Part shown: piece after piece, positions 1 to 9,798 of the stretch | Numbering within the stretch: position 1 is the first letter of the stretch | Layout: each line of letters starts with the position of its first letter | Source of the DNA: Parachlorella kessleri | Lineage: Eukaryota; Chlorophyta; Trebouxiophyceae; Chlorellales; Chlorellaceae | DNA length: 35,777 nucleotides | Reading direction: 5' to 3' | Assembly: GCA_001598975.1 (NCBI GenBank) | Contig: BBXU01000420.1 | Coordinates: forward strand, 1 to 35,777 | The notes under the pieces: generated by a model | Seen by the model: the letters and a program-made list of their open reading frames with translations, nothing else | Told to the model about the DNA's origin: nothing | Databases searched by the model: none | Position numbers and translations under genes: made by a program

Positions 1-362
1 ACATTCCAGCCCAGAATGCGACCAAGTATGCCGTGTTGTGTAGCCCATCGAAGGCTTCTGCCTGCTCCCATGCAAAATGTCAGGGGCATGTTCAAGATAT
101 CGCATATGGCAAGACCTCTGAGCACTCCATGCCTGTGTGGGTTGGGCCAGCCTGGCAGGGTGGCGGGGCTTGGCAAGTCATTTTGCTAGCTGGAGGACCA
201 TAACTCCATGTCGAACCAGTTGAGCCTCCGCTCTCTCACGTCTTACCAGTCAAACTTATCTACATTTTCACGCTCGTAGGCGCACTGACCACCAAAGGCA
301 TCCAAAACTAACCATCTAAGCACCAACTCGGGTTTTGCCACAGACTCTAAACCTGCTTGGAT
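1..362. other. Intergenic or 3' flank, no gene seen
   Basis: No convincing exon was found on either strand. The stretch lies downstream of the minus-strand membrane-protein gene and may hold its 3' untranslated region. It is less GC-rich than the genes. Confidence 0.4.
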
Positions 363-2699
363 CTAATCTCGTTTGTCGCTTAGCCGTCTTGACAGCGAGT
401 GCCGCAAACTGTGCTGCAAGTCTGTGGCCTGATGTTGCAGCCGAGCTGTGTAGGCACCCATGGAACCCAGCATCTGCCTCCACCGTATCCGCGGTAAGCC
501 AGGGATGAAGCCTGCAGAACCATAGCAGTGCTTGAGGGCCTCTGCCTGGGTGCTGAAAGCTGGGTTCATGTGTGGACCTTGGGTCAAATATACATGTCAG
601 GCAACTGGCGGGCCAGGAGGATAATGAGGCAAGCATGCAGCAGAGTTTAGGTATACGCATCGGGTCCAGCAAGACACAGAGCATGGTCCAGCCACCTGGC
701 GCTGTCCCCAGCTGCGCTTGCTCACCATAGACTATAACATGGATGGCTCGCACTGTTGTGGCGGCAGCCAGCGATGCCATGGTGCTGGTGCTGAGCGTCA
801 CTGTGCGCAGGTAAGGCAGCGTGATGGACATGCCCAGTTCCGTGCCCGACCTGCAAGGCCAGGCGATGTTCATAAACAGCAGCAGGCTGAGCCCCATGCC
901 CAGCACCCCAGCACTTCAGTTTAGTGCAGACCCCAATGCGCCAGCAGTATACAGCTGGCAGCAGCCGCCAGGCGCCAAGCAGCAGCAGCCGTGGTGGTCA
1001 CTGTGTGCCCACAGACACCGGCTCTCACACAGCAAACTTGCACTGGGTGGAGAGCCAGGACGGCAAGCCCTGCATGGCATGGCGTGGACAGCCGCCGAGC
1101 GCGTCTAGCAGTGGACATGCGCATGCACCCGTCGGCGGCACTCAACCAGTCATTGATGATGGCCGCCATCTTCTCCAGGCACATCTGCTGCTGCAGCAGC
1201 TCCAGCAGCGTGGCCTCCATGGGCAGCAGCAAAAAGGCCTGCTGCGCGTCCTTCAGCTCCTCCACAGCCTTGCCTATCGCATCGCCCATGCCCTGCACCA
1301 GCCACGGGACACTGTGGCTGGCAGGTAAAGTCCAGGCTAGGCGAGTCTTGGCTAACAGCGCATTGCACCCTCACAGTGCCCCCTGAGCTTTTCAACACTG
1401 GGATAAATGGATGGCCAGGATGTGCGATGCCAACAAACCGTGACTACCAGCAACTATGTAAGCCTTATGCCTAAAACTCACGCCGGACCATAGCCACATC
1501 AAGTTGCTGCAATCCTTGCCGTCCCACTCAGCCTCCTTCCAGCCTTTTCGTGCCCGACATACACACAATGAGGACGGACACCCCGGCTGCCAGGGGCAGG
1601 TGCATGATGCGTGGGGTCGCGCCCCTGGGAGCCTAGAGGAGGCGATGGCGCACCTTGAGACGTAGGCAGATAGCAATGTTGAGCAGGTTGAGGTTGAGCA
1701 CGACCAGCGCCAGGTGCACGCTCTCCGAGAAGTAAGTGGCCGCTGACAGCACAAAGTATAGAAGCACGGACAGGTCCCGCTTGGCATGAAACACGCCCTT
1801 CTTGTCTGCAACGCACAAGTGTATTCTTGCAATTAGGTCAGAGGCTGTGGATGTGCAACGCTTTGGACGACGGCAGGTTCCAGGGCGCTGCAGCTGTGGT
1901 GTTAACAGAACTCTCTTGCGGTCGCTGGACACGCTTGTGATGCGTGGTCCATCCCGCACCAGTGCAACCTAACACTGCATTGCCGTGTGCCTTATACCTC
2001 CTTGCGGCGACCCTGGCCGGTAGAACTCAAACTCCACCCCGTCCGAGTCGCTAACTGCCCCAACGACCGCCATCTGGCTGATGCGGCCGTAGATGGTGTT
2101 GATCCCTTTCTGCCAGCCGATGAGGTCCCTGTCCACCCTTGTGTAGTTGCGCACTCGGTCCCCCTGCAATCCAGGACACCAGCCGGAGACATGGATGCAG
2201 TGTCCAGCACAGAGGCCAGGGTCCAAGAAAAGCGTGATGGTGAAGGCGGCATAGCAAGATTCTTTGGTACTAGTCATCGCAAGCACTACTTTGGAGAGCA
2301 TGTGTATGGCATTTGCTGCTATGACGTAGGTACGCCGGGTTGCTCAGCAAGGTAGGAGGGTTAGCGGGGCTTGCCTTGCCCACGATAAGGTCGTACCGCC
2401 ATACCTGTGCCGGTACCCGTACAGGATGTGTCTGGGAGAGATCTAATACTCCTTGCTGGTAAACATTGAAGGCGTCCCATGTCTCCCAGTATCCCACCTG
2501 TGGCAGCAGCAGCGCAACAGTGAACTTGCATTGCGGGCAATGCAGGGAGGTCCTGTCTGCGCTCACTTCCTTTGTGTCTTGAGGAACAATTTACACTAGC
2601 ATACTATCAGAACCCACCTTGTCAAGAAGGCTCAGGGGCACGCCTGCTGCCATTATCACACCGAGCCACCATAACAACCTGTATCCCTTGATGTAGCGC
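363..2699 (-). CDS. Multi-pass membrane protein, unrecognised (approximate model)
   Basis: I do not recognise this family. Exons that read well on the minus strand are about 2699-2618 (a hydrophobic helix, RLLWWLGVIMAAGVPLSLL), 2497-2405 (VGYWETWDAFNVYQQGVLDL), 2163-1998 (GDRVRNYTRVDRDLIGW, then IYGRISQMAVV), 1805-1654 (DLSVLLYFVLSAATYF and a second helix ending NLLNIAICLRLK), possibly 1506-1482, about 1290-1150 (a Leu/Glu-rich helical stretch with ELLQQQMCLEKM), about 910-730 (GMGLSLLLFMNIAWP), and a basic C-terminal exon ending at the stop at 363. Phases match across the first four exons. The region from one helix through a soluble loop to paired helices loosely resembles the polycystin/TRP layout, but I see no pore motif, so this is only a hypothesis. 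The 5' end is not found; more exons may lie between 2700 and 3250. Confidence 0.42.
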
Positions 2700-4135
2700 C
2701 TGCGGCCACGTCAGGAGGTGAATATGATGCGTGAGCCTGTCATGTCTTGTGGCAAGCTGCAGCGGCTGTCCAAGACTCTTCGTGAGTCGCACAAACCCAA
2801 ACGCCTTCCCTTGGCATGTCCGGAGCACCCCGCAACTCCCGTTTCCCGCAGTGCCTGAACTCATCAGCTTCTGCACTACTTGCTTGGTCCCTTCAACTCC
2901 CAAAGCACCATGTACATGGAAGCAGTTAAGCTTTACCCTGCCGACGCCGCAGAGGACCTGGTATCATCATATAGTGTCACCACTGTACGCCCTTGCAACG
3001 ATAATAGACCCTCAGAAGATACATAGGGCTCACCCTTTATATCGTGACTGCAAAGGCTCAGGGTCACTCTTTGTCCTTTCGAACTGCGTTTCCATTGGCA
3101 CGCGATGCAGTGGCGTTGCAGCCTGCCAGCGCAAACTCCCAGCGAAGAGGGTTCGCCTACGTGTTGAAGACTAAGGCATTGACTCCCATTGAAACCCTTA
3201 TGGTAGCAGCATGATCTTTTGGGAGAAATCAAAGCATGCACAGCTTGGGCGCAAGCTGCGTTTTGCCGACTGATGATTAATTTCCTTTGATACTAAGCAA
3301 CCCCCGACGATGAAGAGAACCCATGCTTCCCTGGAAATTTGTTCCTTTGTTCAACCGAAGACTTAGCGCTGATGGTCCTAGCAGGGATTCATCTGCATAC
3401 TAGTATTAGTAAGGGTGGCAGGTAGTGCGAATAGAGAGTGACGCGGACTGTAATGACAGAGCGGGATGCAGAATGCATCTGACGCATGCCCAAATTCTGA
3501 CCCAGTATGCTTCGTACAGCAGCTTGTGATCACATTGGGTACTAGTCCATAACCTCTCGCTCTATACATCTCAGTAATCAGTCCCAACCCCGCAGCCCTA
3601 TACAGCACAAACACTGACCAACAAAGCTGCATTAAAAGGCGTGCTCCCCAAGCATGGTGTACGACACTTGCAACCAACTCAACGGGCCCCTAAACAGATG
3701 TTAATGAAGACGTCCTGACGCCAAAACTGCTTGCAAGCTGGTTGCGCAGAGTGTCATGTACAAATTTGCTTTGCAGGCATGTCTCCAGCTCTTATGTCTT
3801 GAATCCCGTCAACCGAGTAGCAGTCAGTCAGTGACGAGTCACACTAGATCAAAATCCCTGCTGTGCACAGAAAACCAAAAGCACCACCGAGGCTGAATAT
3901 ACCAGGTAATTACCTGGCAGGCAAAACTGTGCTTGCTTGCCGAGCAAGTTCATCCGAGTTTGTAATTATTTTGTGGCCCCCCCAATGCGCCCATGGACCT
4001 TCTCAAGGTAACTGCTGACTGTGCACCACTGTCGGACGCACGCTCCCTTGTCTTATGCAATTCAATTCATTCTTCGAGCTACATCACATGGAACGTCATG
4101 TCCACACCCCAAGTCACAGTTTCCAAGTGTCAGTT
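2700..4135. other. Gap with possible 5' exons of the upstream minus gene; otherwise empty
   Basis: 2700-3250 may carry unrecognised 5' exons or 5' untranslated sequence of the membrane-protein gene; one minus-strand stretch near 2770-2840 reads GKAFGFVRLTKSLGQPL, but its boundaries cannot be fixed. 3250-4135 is AT-richer than its surroundings and shows no coding pattern. It contains one copy of a dispersed ~29-bp repeat at about 3410-3439. It presumably includes the 3' untranslated region of the ATL gene, whose stop is at 4136. Confidence 0.4.
3410..3439. repeat. Dispersed ~29-bp repeat, copy 1
   Basis: The core GGGTGGCAGGTAGTGCGAA followed by a base and AGAGAG is shared with about 34968-34997, with two mismatches in about 29 bases. 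This copy is intergenic. Confidence 0.65.
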
Positions 4136-7100
4136 TTACTCGTCCACCTCCATCGCTGAGAGCCGCACAAAGCCGCGCCCCTCCGCCTCGTCCACACTCC
4201 CAAACTTTTCCACCCGCTCAGGGTTGAAGTCCTGCACAGGGCAGTGCAAAGGAGCTCACCTCCATCGTACATTTCCTTGATCTACATCTAGCTGTAGACC
4301 CCCCCCTTCCGGTAATGCTAGGTGGTCCATAGTAGCACGCAAGAGCCCTTGGGAAGGTTAGCTGGTGCCTTACTGCCAGGTATGGGAAGTATGCTGGCAG
4401 GGAACAGAAGGCCGGAGCAGTAGACCACGAGCCGCCGCCAAGCCCAGAGCTGCGAAGCACATAGCTCTTGCTGCTTTACAATGGCAGTGCTGGCACGGCC
4501 CAGACACGCCCTCCATGTGCTGCTGCAGGTCCTGCTGCAGGTGCCCGACAGCTAGCTGGCGCAAACTCACATTCAAGCGCCCGTCGTCCAAGTCGGTGAA
4601 AATGAAGCGCTCCGCTGCAAAGGAGTAGGTCCCCACCACATGCACCTTCTGCCGCTTGGCCCAGTCAGACACGCTCTCACCTGCGACGAGTGAAATCCGG
4701 CATGCTCTTATCGAACAGCTCATGCAGCCCTCGACACTTTTGGTGCATCAGCGCGCCAGGACCATCAGCCCTGAATACACCGCTGCTTGCACCCAAACAC
4801 ACAATGTAGACCGCCGTGGGCAGATGATTAGCCTGGCAGCAGCCTTCTGGCACAAGCCACTTGAGGCACACTGGGTGGTATTTGGTTACGACCAGTTACG
4901 ATGCGCTGTTCGCAACAGCTGGGCCTTGCCACCAGGACTCAGTAGCAGCACTTCGACTGGCCCAGCCACCACACCCACCCACTCCTGCCCCGCCTCACCC
5001 TGCTTGGGCCTGGCGCCCTCGTCCTGAAGCCGCTGCAGCTGCAGAGCCCCCGAAGGCCCGTCCTGCAGCTTGCCGTCCTGCCCCACTACTCTGTGCCAGG
5101 GGACTTGGCTGGTCTTGTGGTCCAGGCCCTTGATGGCCTTGCCCACGGACCGGGCGCCGTTGGGCCGCCCAGCAGCCACAGCCACCTACAGTGCGGCAGG
5201 CAGGCAGGGACGGAGGGGCCGGGTTAACAAAAGGCAGAAGGGCATAGCACCAGGGGGCCAAGCGGCAGTACCTGGGATTGGGATGCAACCACCAGTCTGG
5301 CTGGATGCTGGGTGCTATGGCGGCAGCAGGGCAGCCCTTTACTGCTGACTGGCTGCAGCGTGGGTACAGCTCGTTAAAAACAGCCCAGCTTGCCATGTCA
5401 GTACAGGTTGCGAAACACTTGATGGGGGCATGTGGCAGCTTTCGCCCTGACCTGCACCCCGTGGCAGCCTTGGCAGAAATGCCACCTCGAGGTGCTGCAG
5501 CGGATTATGCCGGCCCTCCCACTCAGCCACACATCACTCACCTCCGTGTAGGTACGGGTCTGCCCAGCCGGGATCTTCTCGACAGCCTCCAGGTAGCTGT
5601 CGCTAGCCTTGGCGCCACCTCCTGCTTCCTTCTTCGCCCGCTTGCCGCCACCCCTGCCGCCCTTGCGCTGCGTCCCCTCTTCCTTCTCATCGCTCTCCTC
5701 TGCTTCCTCTTGCTCAGCGGCTGCACTTACGACAGGGTTGTGCGCCAGTCGCTTGGTCCGTGGGCCCATCATTTTGACTTTAAGATCGCTGCATCTAAGG
5801 CTGTCTCACCTGCCTGATGACCAACCACCTGTCCAGCATGAAAGGGCCGGAAGGAGGCCATAAGGCCCCAACTCAAGACGTAAAGGTTGCAACCACCATT
5901 TGCATCTGCAGGGCACTGTGGATAAACCAAATAGATGCTACCTGCACTCTTGCCGCCCCGCTTCCGCTTGGCCCCCGCGCCCTTGCCCTCGCCCTCAGCA
6001 GCAACGGGGGTCGCTGCCGCTGCAGCTTCATCTGCCTGCGGCTTTGCCTCTTGCTTGGCTTCTTCTTCAGCTTCTTCTGGAGCTTCCTCCTCTGCGCCCT
6101 CCCCGGCACCTCCCTCTGCAGAGGTGGGTGGGAGACCTGGAACCTTGGCCGTGCCGAGTAGACCCTTCATGGCGCAGGTAGCGTTATCGCATTGCAGGCA
6201 CACCATTTCCACGTTCGCAAGTGTCCTTACGAAGCTGCGGCAACTCTTAAACTCTTGGCACGATGGTGCACACCTGCACATAGGCCCTCCCAACACCAGA
6301 TTTCGCACCACACGATTGGTACCCTTAACACACACCGCCACATCTAGGGCTACACCTGCTTCCCCACCTGGCCCTCCTTCCTCGGCTTCAGCTGCCTGGG
6401 CGCCCTCCTCCTCTGCCGCCTCTGCTGCACAGTAGCAGGACAGGCACAATCATTGCAACATAGACACACAACTTGGGCAGGCATTTGTGCCAGCAGCCCA
6501 GACGCCATCAAGCGACCGTCATTCCTGGCTTATGCAGCAGCCACTGCCGAGAGCTGACAGCTTTCCTTGCTGGTCAACACCAACCATGCTGGCCGGCGAA
6601 GCCATGCACGCACAAGCTGCGGACCTCTGGCCCCAGCACCTGCCTGTCAACTACCCAAGCTCACAGCCCTGCATGGCTGCCACACCATTGACACACTCTG
6701 GGCAGGCCTCCCTGACCTGCTGTGCTGCTTTGCTTCCATCCCTTCTCACCTGCGGCCTCAGCCTCTACTGGTGCTTCCTCCGCAACTGTAGCCTGCCCCT
6801 CCGGGGCGGCCACCTCCTCCATCTTCTCAACCTGCTCCTCCTCAGTGGCTGGAACCTCCTCCTCCCCTCCCTCTGCCTCCCCCTGGCCAGCCTTTCCTGC
6901 CTCTGTCACCGGCTGGCTCTCCCCAGCCTTTACTCCCTCCTTGAGACCCTCGTCAGGGGCGGTCTCCTGCGGAACTCCCTCCTCTTCAGGTACTTGTACA
7001 GGGGCCTCCTGCCCCACACCAGCATCTGCTGCTTCAGGCTCAGTCGCTGCTGCTGCTGCTGGTGGCACTGGAGGCTCCTCCTCTGGAGGCGGTGGCGCAT

Positions 7101-8130
7101 CACCAACCTTGTCGGCCGGCTGCCCACCGCCCAGATGCCCTGCAGAGCCACAGAATGCATCCAACGCTGGTCGCCACTGGGCATGGAATGTGCCAGAAGG
7201 TGGGCTTCATGGGAAGTCAAGCCAAGCTGGGGACTCATCCCTGCATTCCATGCTAGCCGCCCATGTGCATAAGCGGAGCAAACCACTTGGTAAGCTGAGC
7301 ATCAAGGAATGCAATCAAGGGCGGCATGGGCGTTACAGCTGTGAAGAGTAACCTTTATCGCACCATATGTGACTGCTGAGGGCGGTTCTTCGCCGCCAAC
7401 ATGACCACCACCAGCCGCCGCTTCCTCAAAGGTGGCCACTTCCCTTCAGACAAACACAAGATATGCAAGTCAGCATGTATCATGATGGATTGAGAACTCC
7501 AAGTACAACAGCCAGACAAGAGCAGCCAAGTGCTGCCGCCTTGCAACAGACTCAGCGTGAAAGACAAGGCATGTAAGGAGCACCACCACCCAAACCAGGA
7601 AAGCTGAACAAATCTCGCTTAGCTGAATATATGTGCAGTCCATATATATTCTAACAATACCTATCCAATCTTTCCAGCGCCCTCACCTTGCCACCTCCTC
7701 AGCACTCATGTCATCAACTTCTTTCTCGATCTGCTCCGCCGTCTTGCCTTCAGCCAACTCCCGCCTTGCCTCCTCAGCCAGCTGCTCAGACACACCAGCC
7801 CCTGGACGCTTGCACAACAGCTGCCTCTTAGTACATATCTCATACTTTCTTGGTGAGCTGCGCAACATCATAATGGTTATTCCCCTCCTGTAAGTGCCAA
7901 ATTTACTAGCTGCACTAGACCTTCCCCATCTCCTTCTGGCGACTATGAATCTTGGCAGGCTGGCCTCACTGCACACATTCAAGTCCACTTTTAGGTTGTT
8001 GGGCCTAGCCCAGGTATAGCGCCGCACCTCCAACCGTGTGATCCCCCGTCGCTAGCAAAGCTTCCAGCTCCCTAGTAGCCTGCTGAGTGGCTGCATCGTG
8101 CAGATGCTGATTGATCTGTTCCGTCGCCAT
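4136..8130 (-). CDS. Alkyltransferase-like (ATL) DNA-damage-binding protein with long acidic N-terminal region
   Basis: ATL proteins bind O6-alkylguanine in DNA, cannot remove the alkyl group, and hand the lesion to other repair systems. The diagnostic feature is QVPWHRVVGQDGKLQDG at about 5060-5110. In the active methyltransferase MGMT the motif is PCHRV; here Trp replaces the acceptor Cys. The preceding helix RPNGARSVGKAI matches the DNA-binding helix with its Arg finger, and KIPAGQTRTYTE matches the start of the domain. Exons in order: 8130 to about 8035, about 7940-7687, 7443-7364, 7139-6750, 6424-6356, 6115-5942, 5777-5542, 5185-4999, 4680 to about 4520, a short exon near 4252-4285, and a last exon ending MEVDE at 4136. 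The N-terminal half is Ala/Glu/Pro-rich with KRKRGGK and KRAKK, candidate nuclear localisation signals. A C-terminal extension (SDWAKRQKVHVVGTYSF and onward) is not part of known short ATLs. The first two and last three exons are uncertain, and the N-terminal part might be a separate gene. Confidence 0.72.
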
Positions 8131-8783
8131 GTTTGAGAGCCGAACACGGGGCCACCGAGGCAGATTGATGACAATATAGGATGTCAATCTTGTGACGTTG
8201 CAGAGGGTCTTTGGCGCCTCTTGGCAGCGAGATGCTGTGATACTTGGAAGGGTTTCGATTGCTGGAACGCCTACGCCTCCAGTGTCTATTAGCTGACGTG
8301 GTTGCGCCGCTCCCGCCATGACGACCGTGCCTCCGAGACCGTGCTTCCACTCTAGAGGCGGATATAATTGGTATATCCTCGCACTTTACGCGCTATACAT
8401 TGCTTTACTCACTCGTCAGTGGCGGCTCAGAATGGCGGCGGGCGACAAGAGGTTGCCTCCATAAATTCGCTTGCAGTCACCAGCATTTCATCTGATTATA
8501 CTCTGGGAAATTGGCGGGAGGGAAGACACCCATCTGGACTCCTAGAAACTCTCCATGCAAAGGGGAGGCACGCCTGTCCAACTTTGCCTTTCAAGAGAGA
8601 CTCCAACCCCGACCATCAAGGCTACCTCAAAAGGCGCAAGCAGGCCACAACTGCCTCGGCTAGGTTCCCTGCCACCAACGCGTCCTCCCTAATGCAGAGT
8701 TCTAGAGCCTGCAGTTGCACCTTCTACCTGCTGAGCGTCCTGCAGGTCTGCTGAAGGAGGTAGCAAGTGGCGTGCCTACCTGC
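8131..8783. promoter_or_regulatory. Divergent intergenic region, likely shared promoter
   Basis: This lies between the ATL start (8130, minus) and the proposed start of the four-helix membrane protein (8784, plus). No coding exon on either strand is convincing, although a plus-strand 5' exon cannot be excluded. No clear core promoter motif was recognised. Confidence 0.35.
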
Positions 8784-9476
8784 ATGGAGTTCATGGGGTG
8801 CTTCAGCCTTGGCCTTGCTTCAGCTCTGCTCTCCTTACCCTCAGTGTGTATGCCATTTAACCCAAGGTGCACTGCCTTTCAGACCTAACGCAACCGCGAA
8901 GCAGTTGCTGCTGCTGGACCTTAACCAAAAATCAGATGCAGGACACCCGGTCGTCCATGTAGTAGCACACAGCTGGAACCTCAAGAGAGGTGCTGCATGG
9001 CCAGGCACCCACATGCATCCCTGGCTGGTGTGCAGGTCATCCTTGCGGTGGTCATTGTAGTCCTCATCGCAAGCCAGCTTGACCATGTGACCTGGGACAA
9101 CGGTCACATCACGGCGACCAAGGCCACCTGCACTCTCGGGAGGTCCTTTGATTCTGCCAGCTTGTGCGTCTACACATATATCGTGGCTGGAGTCAGTATG
9201 GCAGTCAGCCTGGGCATGGTCCTGCTCATGTGCATCACAGCAAACCTGTGCGGCATCGGCAAGCACCTGACGATGTTTGTTGCGGGCTTGAGCACTGTGT
9301 GGTGGGCTATAGCAGGCGCCCTGGTGCTGAAGAATCTCAACACTGCATCAACTGCTGCTGAAGCTGTAAGTGGGATGGTGTGGGCAGAGACTGGCCTCTT
9401 TGGGTTGCTGCTGGTTTGCAGTCTGCTGTGGGCTTGTGGCTGCGCTAAGCGCTTCCAGTATGAAAGCATGGCTTAG
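8784..9476 (+). CDS. Small four-transmembrane protein (MARVEL/CASP-like layout)
   Basis: The main exon is 9036-9476, ending in TAG. It encodes four hydrophobic helices: VILAVVIVVLIASQL, YIVAGVSMAVSLGMVLLMCI, LTMFVAGLSTVWWAIAGALV and GLFGLLLVCSLLWACGC. A short loop with two Cys lies between helices 1 and 2, and the tail is short and basic. A first exon 8784-8843 (MEFMGCFSLGLASALLSLPS) joins it in phase 0; alternatively translation begins at the ATG at 8997, which reads through the acceptor. The protein would be about 160-166 aa. Four helices with short loops suit MARVEL or CASP-like proteins, but the signature residues of those families are not clear, so the family call is an inference. A membrane location is well supported. 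Confidence 0.6.
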
Positions 9477-9798
9477 CATTGAACGTGAAGCCTTCGTTCT
9501 TGACTTCCTATGTTGACACTTGGTCTGTTTGTTCGTGGTAGCATATGCGAACCAGATATATAGCTCTGAACTGTCAGCATGCATGTAAGTATTGGTCTGC
9601 TCTGTTGTTGTGTCGGTTGCTTCATTGTTTGTCGTTGGCAGTCTCTTCTTTGCATCCTCTTCTTGCTTTGGTACTGGGCTGCATTGGCTTTCTGCTGTGC
9701 ATTCTTCTTAGCGTGACATCCTACCTGGTGCGAGCTTGTGAAGCGAACTTCTAACCCACACCGCCGGAACATGTTACGATGATGTTGGTTACACAGAT
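9477..9798. other. Convergent 3' intergenic gap
   Basis: This separates the stops of the plus-strand four-helix protein and the minus-strand ZNHIT2 gene, and presumably holds both 3' untranslated regions. It is T-rich between 9600 and 9720 on the plus strand. No gene seen. Confidence 0.45.
9584..9588 (+). terminator. Possible polyadenylation signal TGTAA
   Basis: TGTAA is the usual green-algal polyadenylation element. It lies about 108 bases after the stop of the four-helix membrane protein, a plausible spacing. A five-base match alone is weak evidence. Confidence 0.3.

Noticed and set aside
363..2699. Polycystin/PKD2 channel
   Set aside because: Only helix layout is suggestive; no pore or TOP-domain motif was found, so it is not named as such.
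4999..5185. Active O6-methylguanine methyltransferase (MGMT)
   Set aside because: The acceptor Cys is Trp (PWHRV), so alkyl transfer is not possible; ATL fits better.
6487..7351. Long plus-strand frames rich in Leu, Ser and Pro
   Set aside because: These are complements of the Ala/Glu-rich ATL exons; acidic low-complexity coding always opens such frames on the other strand.
8997..9035. ATG at 8997 as certain start of the four-helix protein
   Set aside because: The stretch between it and 9036 ends in a good acceptor (GTGTGCAG) and lacks membrane-protein character, so an upstream first exon is preferred, though not proven.
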